Both the position numbers and the translations under genes were made by a program. Of a stretch of 54,305 nt of DNA, positions 1 through 12,203 are shown piece by piece (the first letter of the stretch is position 1; each line of letters opens with the position of its first letter). Location: NCBI GenBank assembly GCA_024244665.1, contig JAAEOI010000122.1, forward strand, positions 1 to 54,305. The letters are read 5' to 3'. The stretch comes from Bacteroidota bacterium (lineage in GTDB: Bacteria > Bacteroidota > Bacteroidia > Bacteroidales > GCA-2748055). Below the pieces are notes generated by a model that did not search any database, was not told the origin of the DNA, and saw nothing but the letters and a program-made list of their open reading frames with translations.

Positions 1-1
1 A

Positions 2-2020
2 ACCCACCTGGGCAGCCATGCATACGGCTACGCCAGCTTTCATCACGATATCTCAGCACTGGTCCGAACCGACACACTGAACGTTATTGCGGTACGAACC
101 GACTGCGGCAAAATGCCGGCAGACAGGTGGTATTCAGGTGCCGGGATTTTCAGACCCGTCAGGCTGATCGCCACCAACTCCCTCCATATCCCCCTCCGGG
201 GAGAATTCATCTCCTCAGGCATTGATTCTACCGGGGAGGCCGAAATGAAAGTATCGCTTGAAATACAAAATGACGGCCGCAGAGAACAGCGCTTTGAAAT
301 CCGCTACGACATTGTCGATCCCGGCGGAAGGCTGGTGGCTGAAGGCAAAAGCACCCACTTCCTGGAATCGGGGGAAACTGATACAGTGGTCAACCATTTC
401 CGGATTCAGGATCCCGCACTCTGGTCACCCGAAACACCCGAGCGCTATTCTGTAAACTGCTACCTGATGGACCGGAATAAGCTGATCGATCACACACGTA
501 CCATGCACGGAATCCGCTCCGCCCGCTTTGACCCTGAACGCGGTTTTGTACTGAACGGAGAAAAAAAGATCCTGAAAGGGGTAAACCTTCACCATGACGG
601 GGGAGAGCTGGGAGCCGCCGTTCCCATGGAGAGCTGGAGAAGAAGGCTCACCATTCTGAAAGAGCTGGGAGTAAACTCCCTCAGGCTGGCACACAATCCC
701 CATTCCCCTGGTTTGCTGGAGCTGTGCGACGAGATGGGATTCATGGTGATCAATGAGATGTACGACAAGTGGGAAGAAATTACCAATCACTGGGAGAGCG
801 ACCTTTCAGGCTTTATCCGCCGCGACAGGAACCACGCCTCGGTGATTCTCTGGAGTTTGGGAAATGAGACCATCGAGCAACTGGACCATCCGAAACGGGG
901 TGTGGAGATCTACAGCGATCTCATGGAGCTTGTCAAATCGATCGATCCAACCCGTGAGGTCACCTGTGGACTGCACCCCGGGAATGAAAGGGACGGTCAC
1001 GAGGTTCCGTCCAGCCTCATGCATGTATCCCCCGTGGTATCTTACAACTACCGGACCGATTCCTTTAATACCTGGCACAGCCAGTACCCCGATCTTGTGT
1101 TCATTGCTACAGAAACAAAAGCCTATGCCACAAACACCCCGGAGGATTACAATGTCATCGATTACTCTGGCAACTCGTGGAACGATATGGAGGAGTTTGT
1201 TGCGGGGCAGTTTATCTGGGCGGGCATCGACTACCTGGGAGAATCGGCCGGATGGCCTGACCGCGGATTGCGGAATGGACTGATGCTCACCAATGGCTTT
1301 ATCAAACCACACGCCTGGTACATCGGGTCGGTCTACCGGGACGATCCAATGGTGAAACTTACCGTGGTGGACAAACAGCTGGCTGATTCACTGAACGGTC
1401 TTACCAGCTGGCAGAAAAGCTGGGTGGGGGCTCCCCTCGTGGACCACTGGACCTTCGGCCGGGAGACCGATTCAGGTGAGGTGGTGGTATTTACCAACTG
1501 TAAGAAGGTGGAGCTACACCTGAACAGCAAACTGATTGTTTCGCTCGAGCGCAGTGCATTTGCCGACGGGGTGATCCGTTCAATGGTTCCCTATGAACCG
1601 GGGAAGATGGTTGCAACCGCATTCTTTGAGGATGAAAGAGGCAGGAAAAGACAAATCTCCGACACACTGGTCACGGCCGGACAGCCCAACTCCCTGTCAA
1701 TGCGACCCGACCGCCGGCAGCTTACTGCCAACAGCATGGAGGTGGTTCATATTACCACGCGGGTGGTGGACAGCGCAGGCACACTAAATCCCAACAGCCG
1801 CCACAGGGTAAGCTACACCCTGGATGGCCCGGGCAAGATCCGAGTCATCGACAATGGCGACCTGTCTGATCACACTTCACCGGATGCATCGTCCAGGGAG
1901 GTAAGAAGAGGTAAACAACTTCTGATCCTGCAGGCAGGCAGCAATCCGGGCGACCTGATTATCAGTGCAAGTGCCGAAGGGCTGAAACCATCCAGATTAA
2001 AGATCAAATCCAAAGAGTAA
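2..2020 (+). CDS. Glycoside hydrolase family 2 protein, 5'-truncated by the window edge
   Basis: The reading frame is open from base 2, and the residues before the first ATG (113) already look like a GH2 sugar-binding jelly roll (GSHAYGYASFHHDI), so the true start lies outside the window. Domain order is sugar-binding domain, immunoglobulin-like sandwich, TIM barrel, then a DUF4982-like and further C-terminal beta domains. The general acid/base Glu sits in WSLGNE (codon 866-868). The likely nucleophile Glu is in FIATETKAY (codon 1112-1114). The family hydrolyses beta-galactosides, glucuronides or mannosides in the periplasm or outside the cell; the exact substrate cannot be read here. The gene is convergent with the next one, with only 3 nt between the stops. 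Confidence 0.9.
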   Translation, partial: THLGSHAYGYASFHHDISALVRTDTLNVIAVRTDCGKMPADRWYSGAGIFRPVRLIATNSLHIPLRGEFISSGIDSTGEAEMKVSLEIQNDGRREQRFEIRYDIVDPGGRLVAEGKSTHFLESGETDTVVNHFRIQDPALWSPETPERYSVNCYLMDRNKLIDHTRTMHGIRSARFDPERGFVLNGEKKILKGVNLHHDGGELGAAVPMESWRRRLTILKELGVNSLRLAHNPHSPGLLELCDEMGFMVINEMYDKWEEITNHWESDLSGFIRRDRNHASVILWSLGNETIEQLDHPKRGVEIYSDLMELVKSIDPTREVTCGLHPGNERDGHEVPSSLMHVSPVVSYNYRTDSFNTWHSQYPDLVFIATETKAYATNTPEDYNVIDYSGNSWNDMEEFVAGQFIWAGIDYLGESAGWPDRGLRNGLMLTNGFIKPHAWYIGSVYRDDPMVKLTVVDKQLADSLNGLTSWQKSWVGAPLVDHWTFGRETDSGEVVVFTNCKKVELHLNSKLIVSLERSAFADGVIRSMVPYEPGKMVATAFFEDERGRKRQISDTLVTAGQPNSLSMRPDRRQLTANSMEVVHITTRVVDSAGTLNPNSRHRVSYTLDGPGKIRVIDNGDLSDHTSPDASSREVRRGKQLLILQAGSNPGDLIISASAEGLKPSRLKIKSKE

Positions 2021-2023
2021 AGA

Positions 2024-2344
2024 TTAACTCTCCTCCCCCCACTTCCATCCGGAACGCAGCTGTTCCTTCACTATCCCATCTTTTATATGATACCGTTCAA
2101 TGCAGTTTTCCTCCATATTGAGGTCGTCAATCACAAAAGGAATATCCGGAAAATTCACGCTTGCTGAAATGATCTTTTCAACGACTGGCGCGGAATCTTC
2201 CAGCACAATGGTGGCTGAGTACTTCTGGTCTCCCCTGAATTTAAAAACATAATCGGTGTGTTTCTCCATCCCAAAAGCAAAATGAACTTCGGTCTGTTTT
2301 TCCTGTTCAAGAATCCCGGAAGACGTAATTGTAAGTACTTTCAT
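2024..2344 (-). CDS. Hypothetical protein, 106 aa, last gene of a four-gene operon
   Basis: I do not recognise this protein. It has no signal peptide and no membrane segment; it is acidic, with a beta-rich pattern in the middle and a C-terminal tail ending WKWGEES. It lies 28 nt downstream of the histidine kinase gene on the same strand, so it is probably the last gene of the cold-shock / EamA / kinase transcription unit. Its ATG is followed by MKVLTITSSG, a clean start. Codon use looks like that of the neighbours. No function is assigned. Confidence 0.7.
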   Translation of the reverse strand: MKVLTITSSGILEQEKQTEVHFAFGMEKHTDYVFKFRGDQKYSATIVLEDSAPVVEKIISASVNFPDIPFVIDDLNMEENCIERYHIKDGIVKEQLRSGWKWGEES

Positions 2345-2372
2345 TTGGATATGTGTGTTCAGTATAATTTGC

Positions 2373-4427
2373 TTAGGTAGGCTTGAGGGACGATTTGATT
2401 CCCATTAAAATGGTGGATCCCTTGCCCGGTACACTATCGATTTTCATCCACCCATGGTTGGTATGGAGGATCTCATTGCAGATATTCAAGCCCAGTCCCG
2501 AACCCTTCTCCCCTTTTGTGCCGTTGGTGGAGATATAGGTTTTTGCATCGAGTAATTTTGAGATGACTGCTTCCGGAATCCCGATCCCCGTATCCCGTAT
2601 GGAGAGGACCACCTCTTCCTCCTGTTTCTTCGAGGAGATGTAGATACTGCCATTTTCGGGGGTGAACTTAATTGCATTGCTGAGCAGGTTCCTGATGACT
2701 ACGTAGAGCTGGTCACGGTCCGCCTCCATGTAATGCTCCACGCTGATAAAGACCTCCACCTTAAGTCTCTTCTCATGTACCCCGATATTCACAAGTTCCA
2801 GGCTCTCATCTATCAACCCTTTCAACTGGAACTTCACAGGATTTGCCTTCAGTTTGCCCGTCTGTGAACGTCCCCATACCAGCAGGTTATCCAGCAGGTT
2901 GTAAGTAATTTCCGCTGAGCTGGCCATCATCTGCAGCAGTTCCCTCCGCTCCTCTTCGGTCAACTCCTCGTTTTCGATAATCATCTCAAGTGCCTGGCGG
3001 GTATAACCGATGGGTGCCCTTACGTCGTGGCCGATAATGGAGAAGAGTCTGTTTCTGGCATTCATCGCCTCCACCAGGTCACGGTTCGATGTCTCCAGCT
3101 TTTTTTTCTGCAGTTGAAGCTGTTTGGAAACAGACTTCAGCTCGGTGGTCCGCATTTCCACCAGCTCCTCAAGGTGGTTCCTTACCAGGCTCAGTTCCTG
3201 GGCCAGCTTCTTCGCCTCTTTTTGCAGATGGTTCGATTTATCGGCAAAAATATAGGCGTATATCAGCAGGTAAATGAACATGGTGTAATGCAGAATGTAG
3301 AACGAATGGATGATATCAATCTCGGTAAGAAGATCATTCACTGCCCCCGTAAAAATGATCAACATACCGATGGAGAAAGCCGAAGTGTGACTCCTGCCCC
3401 TGGACCATGCCACCAGCATCACGTACAGAAAGACCAGGGAGAAGAGCAGGAAAAAAAGAAAATACCAGGGCAGCGTAAAAGAGAAGAGGCTGATGGGAGA
3501 GACTACAACTATAACAATGAAAAGAGTCGAGACCCACATAATCGTTCTAAACGCCCATCGGGGGAAATCGAAAGGAAAGATGAAGCGGATCATCAGGGTG
3601 AAAAACGGGCCCAGAAAGTAGACATTAAGCAGTTCGAGCCGGGCCTGCATGAGTCCGTTCAGGTTAAAGAAATCAAGACCGGGCAGTTTAACGATCAAGG
3701 CCACCCGCATGGCCATGAGCAGGCAGATCATTGAAAAATGGAGTCTGTATTGCTCCGAACGGATCAGGAACAGGCCAAGGAAATAGAAACCGATTATCAG
3801 AAAAGCGCCAATCAGAAAATGTCCCCTGAAAAGATCCTTCTGCCGATGCCGGGTCATCTGCCCGGGGAGGCCCATCGTGACCACCCCAACAATACCGCTG
3901 TTGCGGTGACTAAAATTGGAAACCTTGATAAGCAATTCAGCCTCCGGGCCATTAACTGTCCCGGTAATGAGCGGCTTATCATAGGTGACCAGCGTCTGAT
4001 ATTTGTTGACCCCGGGGAATCCGAGGTAGTCTATGGCCTTCCCGTTCAGAAAAAAAACGGAAGCAGAGTAAAGATTTTCAATCCGGAAACTGAGTTCATC
4101 AATCCCTTCGGGCAGAAGGATAAGCAGCCGGTAGGTGGCAAAACCGAAACGTTCAATCTCCGGAAGCTCTTTTCTCAGCCTGTACCATGAACCGGGCACC
4201 TGGATATAGTTAACAATCCCCGTATCATTTTCAATGGCCGGGTTGAGCATCTGGTTCCAGTAAAACTCAAATTCACCCTTCAGATCCACAGGGCCCTCAG
4301 ACTTGAAATTGTATTCACGCAGGTCGAGCACACCCTTGACAGCCACGGCAGCTGTATCCTTGGCATTCAGACTGGTAAGGGTTGCAAAAAGAAACCCGAG
4401 AAAATATATGAGTGACCGGGTGTGCAT
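2373..4427 (-). CDS. 7TMR-DISM sensor histidine kinase
   Basis: An extracellular jelly-roll sensor (7TMR-DISM extracellular type) is followed by seven membrane segments, a coiled coil, HisKA and HATPase_c. The phosphoacceptor is His467 in GHDVRAP; the N box (NLLSNAIKF), G1 (DTGIGIP) and G2 (GSGLGL) are intact, so the kinase should be active. I chose the ATG at 4427 because it is followed directly by a signal-peptide-like stretch (SLIYFLGFLFATLTSLNA). The longer open frame to 4616 would run into the upstream EamA gene, whose stop is only 20 nt away. No response regulator is adjacent, so its partner is encoded elsewhere. Confidence 0.9.
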   Translation of the reverse strand: MHTRSLIYFLGFLFATLTSLNAKDTAAVAVKGVLDLREYNFKSEGPVDLKGEFEFYWNQMLNPAIENDTGIVNYIQVPGSWYRLRKELPEIERFGFATYRLLILLPEGIDELSFRIENLYSASVFFLNGKAIDYLGFPGVNKYQTLVTYDKPLITGTVNGPEAELLIKVSNFSHRNSGIVGVVTMGLPGQMTRHRQKDLFRGHFLIGAFLIIGFYFLGLFLIRSEQYRLHFSMICLLMAMRVALIVKLPGLDFFNLNGLMQARLELLNVYFLGPFFTLMIRFIFPFDFPRWAFRTIMWVSTLFIVIVVVSPISLFSFTLPWYFLFFLLFSLVFLYVMLVAWSRGRSHTSAFSIGMLIIFTGAVNDLLTEIDIIHSFYILHYTMFIYLLIYAYIFADKSNHLQKEAKKLAQELSLVRNHLEELVEMRTTELKSVSKQLQLQKKKLETSNRDLVEAMNARNRLFSIIGHDVRAPIGYTRQALEMIIENEELTEEERRELLQMMASSAEITYNLLDNLLVWGRSQTGKLKANPVKFQLKGLIDESLELVNIGVHEKRLKVEVFISVEHYMEADRDQLYVVIRNLLSNAIKFTPENGSIYISSKKQEEEVVLSIRDTGIGIPEAVISKLLDAKTYISTNGTKGEKGSGLGLNICNEILHTNHGWMKIDSVPGKGSTILMGIKSSLKPT

Positions 4428-4447
4428 GACTCTTATCCCGCATAAAG

Positions 4448-5383
4448 TTATGTTTTTTCTTGAATGATCGCATGCTTTTTTCTGTTTACCAGGTTTAAGG
4501 CCAACAGCGAAAGTGCAATTACAGCCATTCCGGTAATGGAGAACGCTTCGGGATTCTCCCCGGGAATCAGGAGCCAGCTCAGTATAGCTCCGAACAGGGG
4601 TATCAGGAATTTCCACAGGTTCAGGTCCGAAACCTTTATCCCGGGCCTTTTAAGCAGTGTGATCCATATGGAAATTGCGAAAGCCGAGAGGAGGCTGAGC
4701 CATAATAGCGAGATGTAGTAAGGTGCCGGTTTGGCTTCAAAGTGCAAGCCTTCGATGGGAAGTGAAAAGAGAAACAGTGCAGCTCCCCCGATGGTCATGG
4801 ATGCAGAGCTGATCACCAGTGGCGGAATCATATTGCTCTCCCTTGCCACCAGGACATTCGTAAACCCGGAAAGGATATTGATGCCCACCATCAGCAGAAT
4901 ACCTGCCAGGGCTATGGTCCCGGTCACCGAATAGGGATCCTTACCCATGCTGACAAGTATGACCCCGAGAATACCGGATAAGATGACCGATGTCTTTAAC
5001 AGGGTCAACCGGTCGCCCGGCATCAGGAAATGGGCAACAACGGCTACAAAAAGCGGTTGCGAGCCGATTACAATGGCAGCAACTGCACTGGGGATCATAC
5101 TGATTCCCGTGTAAAACATCACATATTGCAAAAAGGTCTGCAGAAATGCAAAGAACAGGATCATCCCGAGGTTGTTCCTGAGGATTTTAAAATAGCGGGG
5201 ATTATTCCTGAGAGCAAACGGAAAAACAATCAATCCGGCAATAAAAAACCTGATACCGGCAAACTGTAGTGGCGTAGTATACTGTAGTCCAATCTTTACA
5301 CCGGCAAAAGCCGACGACCAGAGGAGGCATGATATGATAGCCAGAATGGCAGTATTGATACTGGAGTGTCCGGCTGCCTTCAA
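4448..5383 (-). CDS. EamA / DMT-superfamily transporter
   Basis: This 311-residue protein has about ten hydrophobic segments arranged as two EamA repeats, the normal size and layout of drug/metabolite exporters (RhaT/YdcZ-like DMT family). The first helix contains the typical pattern LLWSSAFAGVKIGL. Such proteins export amino acids, nucleobases or other small metabolites across the inner membrane; the substrate cannot be predicted. Only 3 nt separate it from the cold-shock gene upstream and 20 nt from the kinase gene downstream, so the three are almost certainly co-transcribed. Confidence 0.92.
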   Translation of the reverse strand: MKAAGHSSINTAILAIISCLLWSSAFAGVKIGLQYTTPLQFAGIRFFIAGLIVFPFALRNNPRYFKILRNNLGMILFFAFLQTFLQYVMFYTGISMIPSAVAAIVIGSQPLFVAVVAHFLMPGDRLTLLKTSVILSGILGVILVSMGKDPYSVTGTIALAGILLMVGINILSGFTNVLVARESNMIPPLVISSASMTIGGAALFLFSLPIEGLHFEAKPAPYYISLLWLSLLSAFAISIWITLLKRPGIKVSDLNLWKFLIPLFGAILSWLLIPGENPEAFSITGMAVIALSLLALNLVNRKKHAIIQEKT

Positions 5384-5386
5384 AAT

Positions 5387-5836
5387 CTATTTAACAAGCT
5401 TAACCTGAACCGCAGCTGGTCCGCGCTGTCCCTTTTCGATTTCAAAACTTACAAGGTCGCCCTTTTTGACATCATCCACCAGGTCGTTGATGTGTACAAA
5501 GACACTCTGGCCGGTGGCAGACTCGTTGATAAAGCCGTAACCCTTGATTTCGTTGAAGAAAGTCAGCCTTCCGGTTTTGGATTTGCGACTGGGGCCATTG
5601 GGATCCATCCTTGGAATGCTTACCTCAATCTCGCTGGCATCGGTTTTGATCTTCCGGGTCTGATCGGGTGGAGTATCAGTAATCATTCCATTCTCATCTA
5701 CGAAAGCGATCATATTATCAAGGCCCGATCTTGCACTGTCCTTGCGTTCCAGCTTCTTCTTCACCTTGTCCTTGCGCTTTTTCTCTTTTCGCTTTCTAAC
5801 TTCCTTCTTGTTAAATGATTCCTGTGATCTACCCAT
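5387..5836 (-). CDS. Cold-shock domain protein with basic N-terminal extension
   Basis: The C-terminal ~62 residues are a cold-shock domain with both RNA-binding motifs visible: KGYGFI (RNP1) and VFVHI (RNP2). The first ~35 residues are very rich in Lys, Arg and Glu, and a linker follows; this 149-residue architecture is common in Bacteroidota. It is expected to bind single-stranded RNA or DNA in the cytoplasm and act as an RNA chaperone. It is the first gene of the operon with the EamA transporter and the 7TMR kinase. A perfect TAnnTTTG element lies 31 nt before its ATG. Confidence 0.93.
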   Translation of the reverse strand: MGRSQESFNKKEVRKRKEKKRKDKVKKKLERKDSARSGLDNMIAFVDENGMITDTPPDQTRKIKTDASEIEVSIPRMDPNGPSRKSKTGRLTFFNEIKGYGFINESATGQSVFVHINDLVDDVKKGDLVSFEIEKGQRGPAAVQVKLVK

Positions 5837-5867
5837 GTATAATTATAAATGTTAATTTATTCAGGTG

Positions 5868-5875
5868 CAAAGGTA
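5868..5875 (-). promoter_or_regulatory. Bacteroidota -7 promoter element (TACCTTTG) of the cold-shock operon
   Basis: The reverse strand reads TACCTTTG, an exact match to the Bacteroidota consensus TAnnTTTG. A TTTTG lies about 22 nt further upstream, slightly far for a -33 box. The predicted 5' leader is about 25 nt. A 7-bp inverted repeat (GTAGGAT 5873-5879 with ATCCTAC 5888-5894) overlaps the promoter and could be the terminator hairpin of the upstream GH2 gene or an operator. Confidence 0.55.
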
Positions 5876-5903
5876 GGATTTTTTCCGATCCTACGTGCAA
5901 AAG

Positions 5904-9047
<3,144 letters not shown>

Positions 9048-9061
9048 TTAACTGACCACTG

Positions 9062-9970
9062 TCAACCCCAGAGAGATTCGGGATAGACTCCACTGTCAAC
9101 AAGGTCCCGGATCGCCTTTAGCACAACAGGCTTGTCATCCTGGTAGGTAACACCAAACCAGGAGTCCGGGGTCTGCAGAACAGTCATCTTTGCAACTCCC
9201 GAATTGATCAGTTTATCTACGGCCAGGGGAATGAAAAACTCAGCCTTGGGATTGTTGATATTCTCTTTGATAAACCCGGAGAAAATTTCATCACTGTGGG
9301 CGAAAAAATCAGGTGTGAACCCAAACAGGTTCATGGAAACAGTATCCATCGGATCGAGCCCGTGTACCGAACCATCCTCATCTTCATAAACGATATTCCC
9401 GTCTTCCAGGAAGATCTTTGTTCGCTCAATCATCCCGTTCAGGAAACCATCCTTATCCACTCTGCAGCACCCGCGGGCAACAGAACCATGTTCCGAAACG
9501 GTCTTTTGCAGCTGGAACCCCACCATGCAGTATTGACCGGGTTTGTCAGGGGAAGTAGAAACCAGGAATTCATGCATAATCTCGTATGACTGCCTTCCAT
9601 AATAATCATCGGCGTTGATCACCGCAAAGGGCTGCTTAATGGCATCCCTGGCCATCAGTACCGCATGTGCAGTTCCCCACGGCTTCACCCTGTCGGCCGG
9701 CAGGGTAAGGCCATCCGGAATACTGTCGATCGACTGGATTACGTAATCCACTTTTATGTGGGAAGGAAACTTCTTGATATAATTGGTTTTAAAATCCTCC
9801 TCCATCTTCGGGGAGATCACAAATACAAAGCGCGTGAATCCTGCCCGGTATGCATCAAATATGGAATAATCGGTGATGGTTTCGCCCGAAGGTCCAAAAG
9901 GATCAACCTGTTTCATTCCGCCATAACGGCTGCCCATTCCGGCTGCCAAAATCAATAATGTGGTTCCCAT
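9062..9970 (-). CDS. Sugar-phosphate nucleotidyltransferase family protein
   Basis: The N-terminus has the nucleotide-binding signature LAAGMGSRYGGMKQ of NTP_transferase enzymes, and a NADDYYG motif supplies the metal-binding Asp. At 302 residues it is in the range of glucose-1-phosphate or related nucleotidylyltransferases. The expected reaction is NTP + sugar-1-phosphate to NDP-sugar + pyrophosphate in the cytoplasm; the nucleotide and sugar cannot be read. It precedes the beta-galactosidase in the same operon, so it may channel released sugar into NDP-sugars. It is divergent from the sugar transporter across a 109-nt spacer. Confidence 0.85.
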   Translation of the reverse strand: MGTTLLILAAGMGSRYGGMKQVDPFGPSGETITDYSIFDAYRAGFTRFVFVISPKMEEDFKTNYIKKFPSHIKVDYVIQSIDSIPDGLTLPADRVKPWGTAHAVLMARDAIKQPFAVINADDYYGRQSYEIMHEFLVSTSPDKPGQYCMVGFQLQKTVSEHGSVARGCCRVDKDGFLNGMIERTKIFLEDGNIVYEDEDGSVHGLDPMDTVSMNLFGFTPDFFAHSDEIFSGFIKENINNPKAEFFIPLAVDKLINSGVAKMTVLQTPDSWFGVTYQDDKPVVLKAIRDLVDSGVYPESLWG

Positions 9971-10079
9971 AATTTAAATCAATTCTAGTTATTGTCCTGT
10001 CTTCATAAAACGACGCATAAAAGTAATGATACTCTCAATAAAAAACTATTTTTATGTTTTCAACTAAAAATCTTATTCA

Positions 10080-11321
10080 ATGAACCAGTTAAGCAATAAA
10101 AAGAGCAGTACAGTGGTGCCCCTCATGCTGGTAGGCGTCATGTTTTTCGTTATCGGATTTGGTGTCGGCATCAGCGGATTCCTGATCCCGGCATTAAAAT
10201 CTGCATTTAGCCTGTCCACCGGTCAGTCCTACCTTGTGACAGCGGCCATCTTCTCTGCCTTTGTTGTCTTTGGCCGTCCAACCGGCTGGATCATTAAAAA
10301 GATCGGCTACAGGCGCTCCATGGTCCTCGCCTTCCTGGTGATGGCTCTGGGCATGTGGCTCTTTGTTCCATCCTCCAACGCGGTCAGTTTTCCGCTCTTC
10401 CTGCTGGCCCTTTTCGTGGGCGGGATCGGGAACACCCTGCTGCAGGGATCGGTCAACCCCTATGTAACCATCCTCGGCCCGCTGGATACAGCAGCAGTAA
10501 GGATGAGCCTAATGGGTATTATGAACAAGATGGCCTGGTGGCTGGCTCCTGTATTCCTGGGGATCTTCATTGATCTGAAGGATGTACAGGTGGCCGACAT
10601 TATTCTCCCTTTCTATATCGTGACCGGCATCCTGGTTGTCCTCGCGGTCTTTGTCAACTTCGCTCCCCTTCCCGAGGTGAAGGCCGAGGGAGAGGACGAG
10701 GAGACCGCCGACGAGTCATCCTACGCTGCCGGAAAAACCAGCGTACTGCAGTTTCCACATTTGTTGCTCGGGGTCCTGGCCCTGTTCCTCTATGTAGGAA
10801 TAGAAACCCTGCCCATGGCATCGATTATTGACTTTGCACGTGCCACCTTCGGAGAGGTGGACAACCTGCAATCCTATGCCAAGTTCGTGACGATGGGACT
10901 GGTTGCCGGGTATATTTTCGGGGTGATCGCCATTCCAAAATTTGTTTCTCAAACCAGGGCACTGATCTCCTTCGCAATACTGGGCATTATCTCCACCCTG
11001 CTTCTGATCTACCTGCCGCCAAAGTTCGCTTTTTACGCACTTCTGCTGGCCTCCTTCTCCAACTCCCTTATGTGGCCGGCCATCTGGCCCCTGGCCATGA
11101 AGGACCTGGGAAAATTCACCAAGGCAGGGGCCTCCCTCCTGGTGATGGCCATTGTGGGCGGTGCAATCATCCCCCTGGTTTTCGGATCCATTGTCGACGC
11201 GGTCAAAACCACTGAGGCTGCCCTGGTTGGGGATTTCCAGTCGGGCTACTGGGTAATGGTACCCTGTTACATATTCATCCTCTACTTCGCAATCGCCGGA
11301 CATAAAGTAAGAACCAAATAA
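10080..11321 (+). CDS. MFS sugar symporter, FHS (FucP/GluP-like) type
   Basis: The protein has 413 residues with about twelve hydrophobic segments. The motif GNTLLQGSVNPYVTILGP matches the family signature in fucose/glucose/galactose:H+ symporters, which read similarly around NPYVTILG. It should import a hexose across the inner membrane. The ROK kinase gene begins 10 nt after its stop, so import and phosphorylation are co-expressed. The nucleotidyltransferase-beta-galactosidase operon diverges from it, giving a compact route from extracellular galactoside to sugar phosphate. Confidence 0.88.
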   Translation: MNQLSNKKSSTVVPLMLVGVMFFVIGFGVGISGFLIPALKSAFSLSTGQSYLVTAAIFSAFVVFGRPTGWIIKKIGYRRSMVLAFLVMALGMWLFVPSSNAVSFPLFLLALFVGGIGNTLLQGSVNPYVTILGPLDTAAVRMSLMGIMNKMAWWLAPVFLGIFIDLKDVQVADIILPFYIVTGILVVLAVFVNFAPLPEVKAEGEDEETADESSYAAGKTSVLQFPHLLLGVLALFLYVGIETLPMASIIDFARATFGEVDNLQSYAKFVTMGLVAGYIFGVIAIPKFVSQTRALISFAILGIISTLLLIYLPPKFAFYALLLASFSNSLMWPAIWPLAMKDLGKFTKAGASLLVMAIVGGAIIPLVFGSIVDAVKTTEAALVGDFQSGYWVMVPCYIFILYFAIAGHKVRTK

Positions 11322-11331
11322 GACTCTGAAC

Positions 11332-12177
11332 ATGCGCAATTACATTGGAATTGATATCGGCGGAACCTCTATGGTTGCCGCCAGGTTTAATGAAAGTGAG
11401 ATCCTCCACCGGAGCGAAGTGCCTACCGGGGCTGACCAACCGGCAGAGGAGATCATGGAATCACTGTTCGGGGCCATTGAAAAGGTGCTCACCAGCGAGG
11501 TGGTGGGCATCGGGATCGGAATGCCTGGATTTATGGATACCGAAAGCGGGGAGATCCTGCTGATTAATAACATCCCGTCATTCAACGGTTTTTCGGTGAA
11601 AAAGGCTGTTGAGAAACGTTTTGGCCTGCCGGTATTCCAGAACAACGATGCCAATTGCTTTGCCCTGGGCGAAGCGTGGTTCGGAGCCGGCAAAAGCTAC
11701 AACAACCTGGTGGGGGTGACTCTGGGCACAGGCCTGGGGGGCGGCATCATCATCCAACGCAAAATCCACACCGGCCTGGTGGGTGGTGCTGGCGAACTGG
11801 GCTGCTTCCCGTTCAAGGGGGGCATCGTGGAAGATACGTGCAGCGCTGCGCTCTTCGCAAATAAATACCAGAAAAGCGGGGCTGAATTCTACAAGGCGGC
11901 CAAAGCCGGGGACAAAGCGGCCCTTTCAGCCTTCGATGAACTGGGAAAGAACATCGGAGAGATGCTCAATGTGGTCATGTATATCCTGGCCCCGGAAGCC
12001 TTTATCATAGGGGGTTCGGTGGCCGGCGCATGGGAGTTCCTGGAAAAACCGATCAGGGCAGAGGTGGACAAGTTCCCGGTGAAACTGATCAGTGAGAAGA
12101 CAGAACTGGTGAAGGCACAATTGGACAATGCGGGGCTATACGGGGCTGCTGCCCTCTGCATCTCCCAAATGGAATAA
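11332..12177 (+). CDS. ROK-family sugar kinase without the usual zinc-binding cysteine motif
   Basis: The N-terminal phosphate-binding motif IGIDIGGTSM, the catalytic-base motif NNDANCFALGEA and GTGLGGGI identify a ROK kinase of 281 residues. It should phosphorylate the hexose brought in by the adjacent symporter, with ATP as donor, in the cytoplasm. The canonical ROK signature (CxCGxxGCxE, zinc-binding) is absent: the equivalent segment reads GELGCFPFKGGIVEDTCSA. I recall other Bacteroidota ROK kinases with such a loop, so it is probably functional. The sugar (glucose, mannose or galactose) is not determined. Confidence 0.88.
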   Translation: MRNYIGIDIGGTSMVAARFNESEILHRSEVPTGADQPAEEIMESLFGAIEKVLTSEVVGIGIGMPGFMDTESGEILLINNIPSFNGFSVKKAVEKRFGLPVFQNNDANCFALGEAWFGAGKSYNNLVGVTLGTGLGGGIIIQRKIHTGLVGGAGELGCFPFKGGIVEDTCSAALFANKYQKSGAEFYKAAKAGDKAALSAFDELGKNIGEMLNVVMYILAPEAFIIGGSVAGAWEFLEKPIRAEVDKFPVKLISEKTELVKAQLDNAGLYGAAALCISQME

Positions 12178-12203
12178 CTCAAACATGATCTACCAGGGAT
12201 CGG

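Noticed and set aside
113..2020. Start codon at 113 for the first GH2 gene
   Set aside because: The frame is open and GH2-like upstream to the window edge, so the gene is truncated rather than starting there.
3027..3734. 235-codon open frame opposite the 7TMR histidine kinase
   Set aside because: It is fully antisense to a gene with clear kinase motifs, rich in Gln/His/Lys, and has no recognisable domain.
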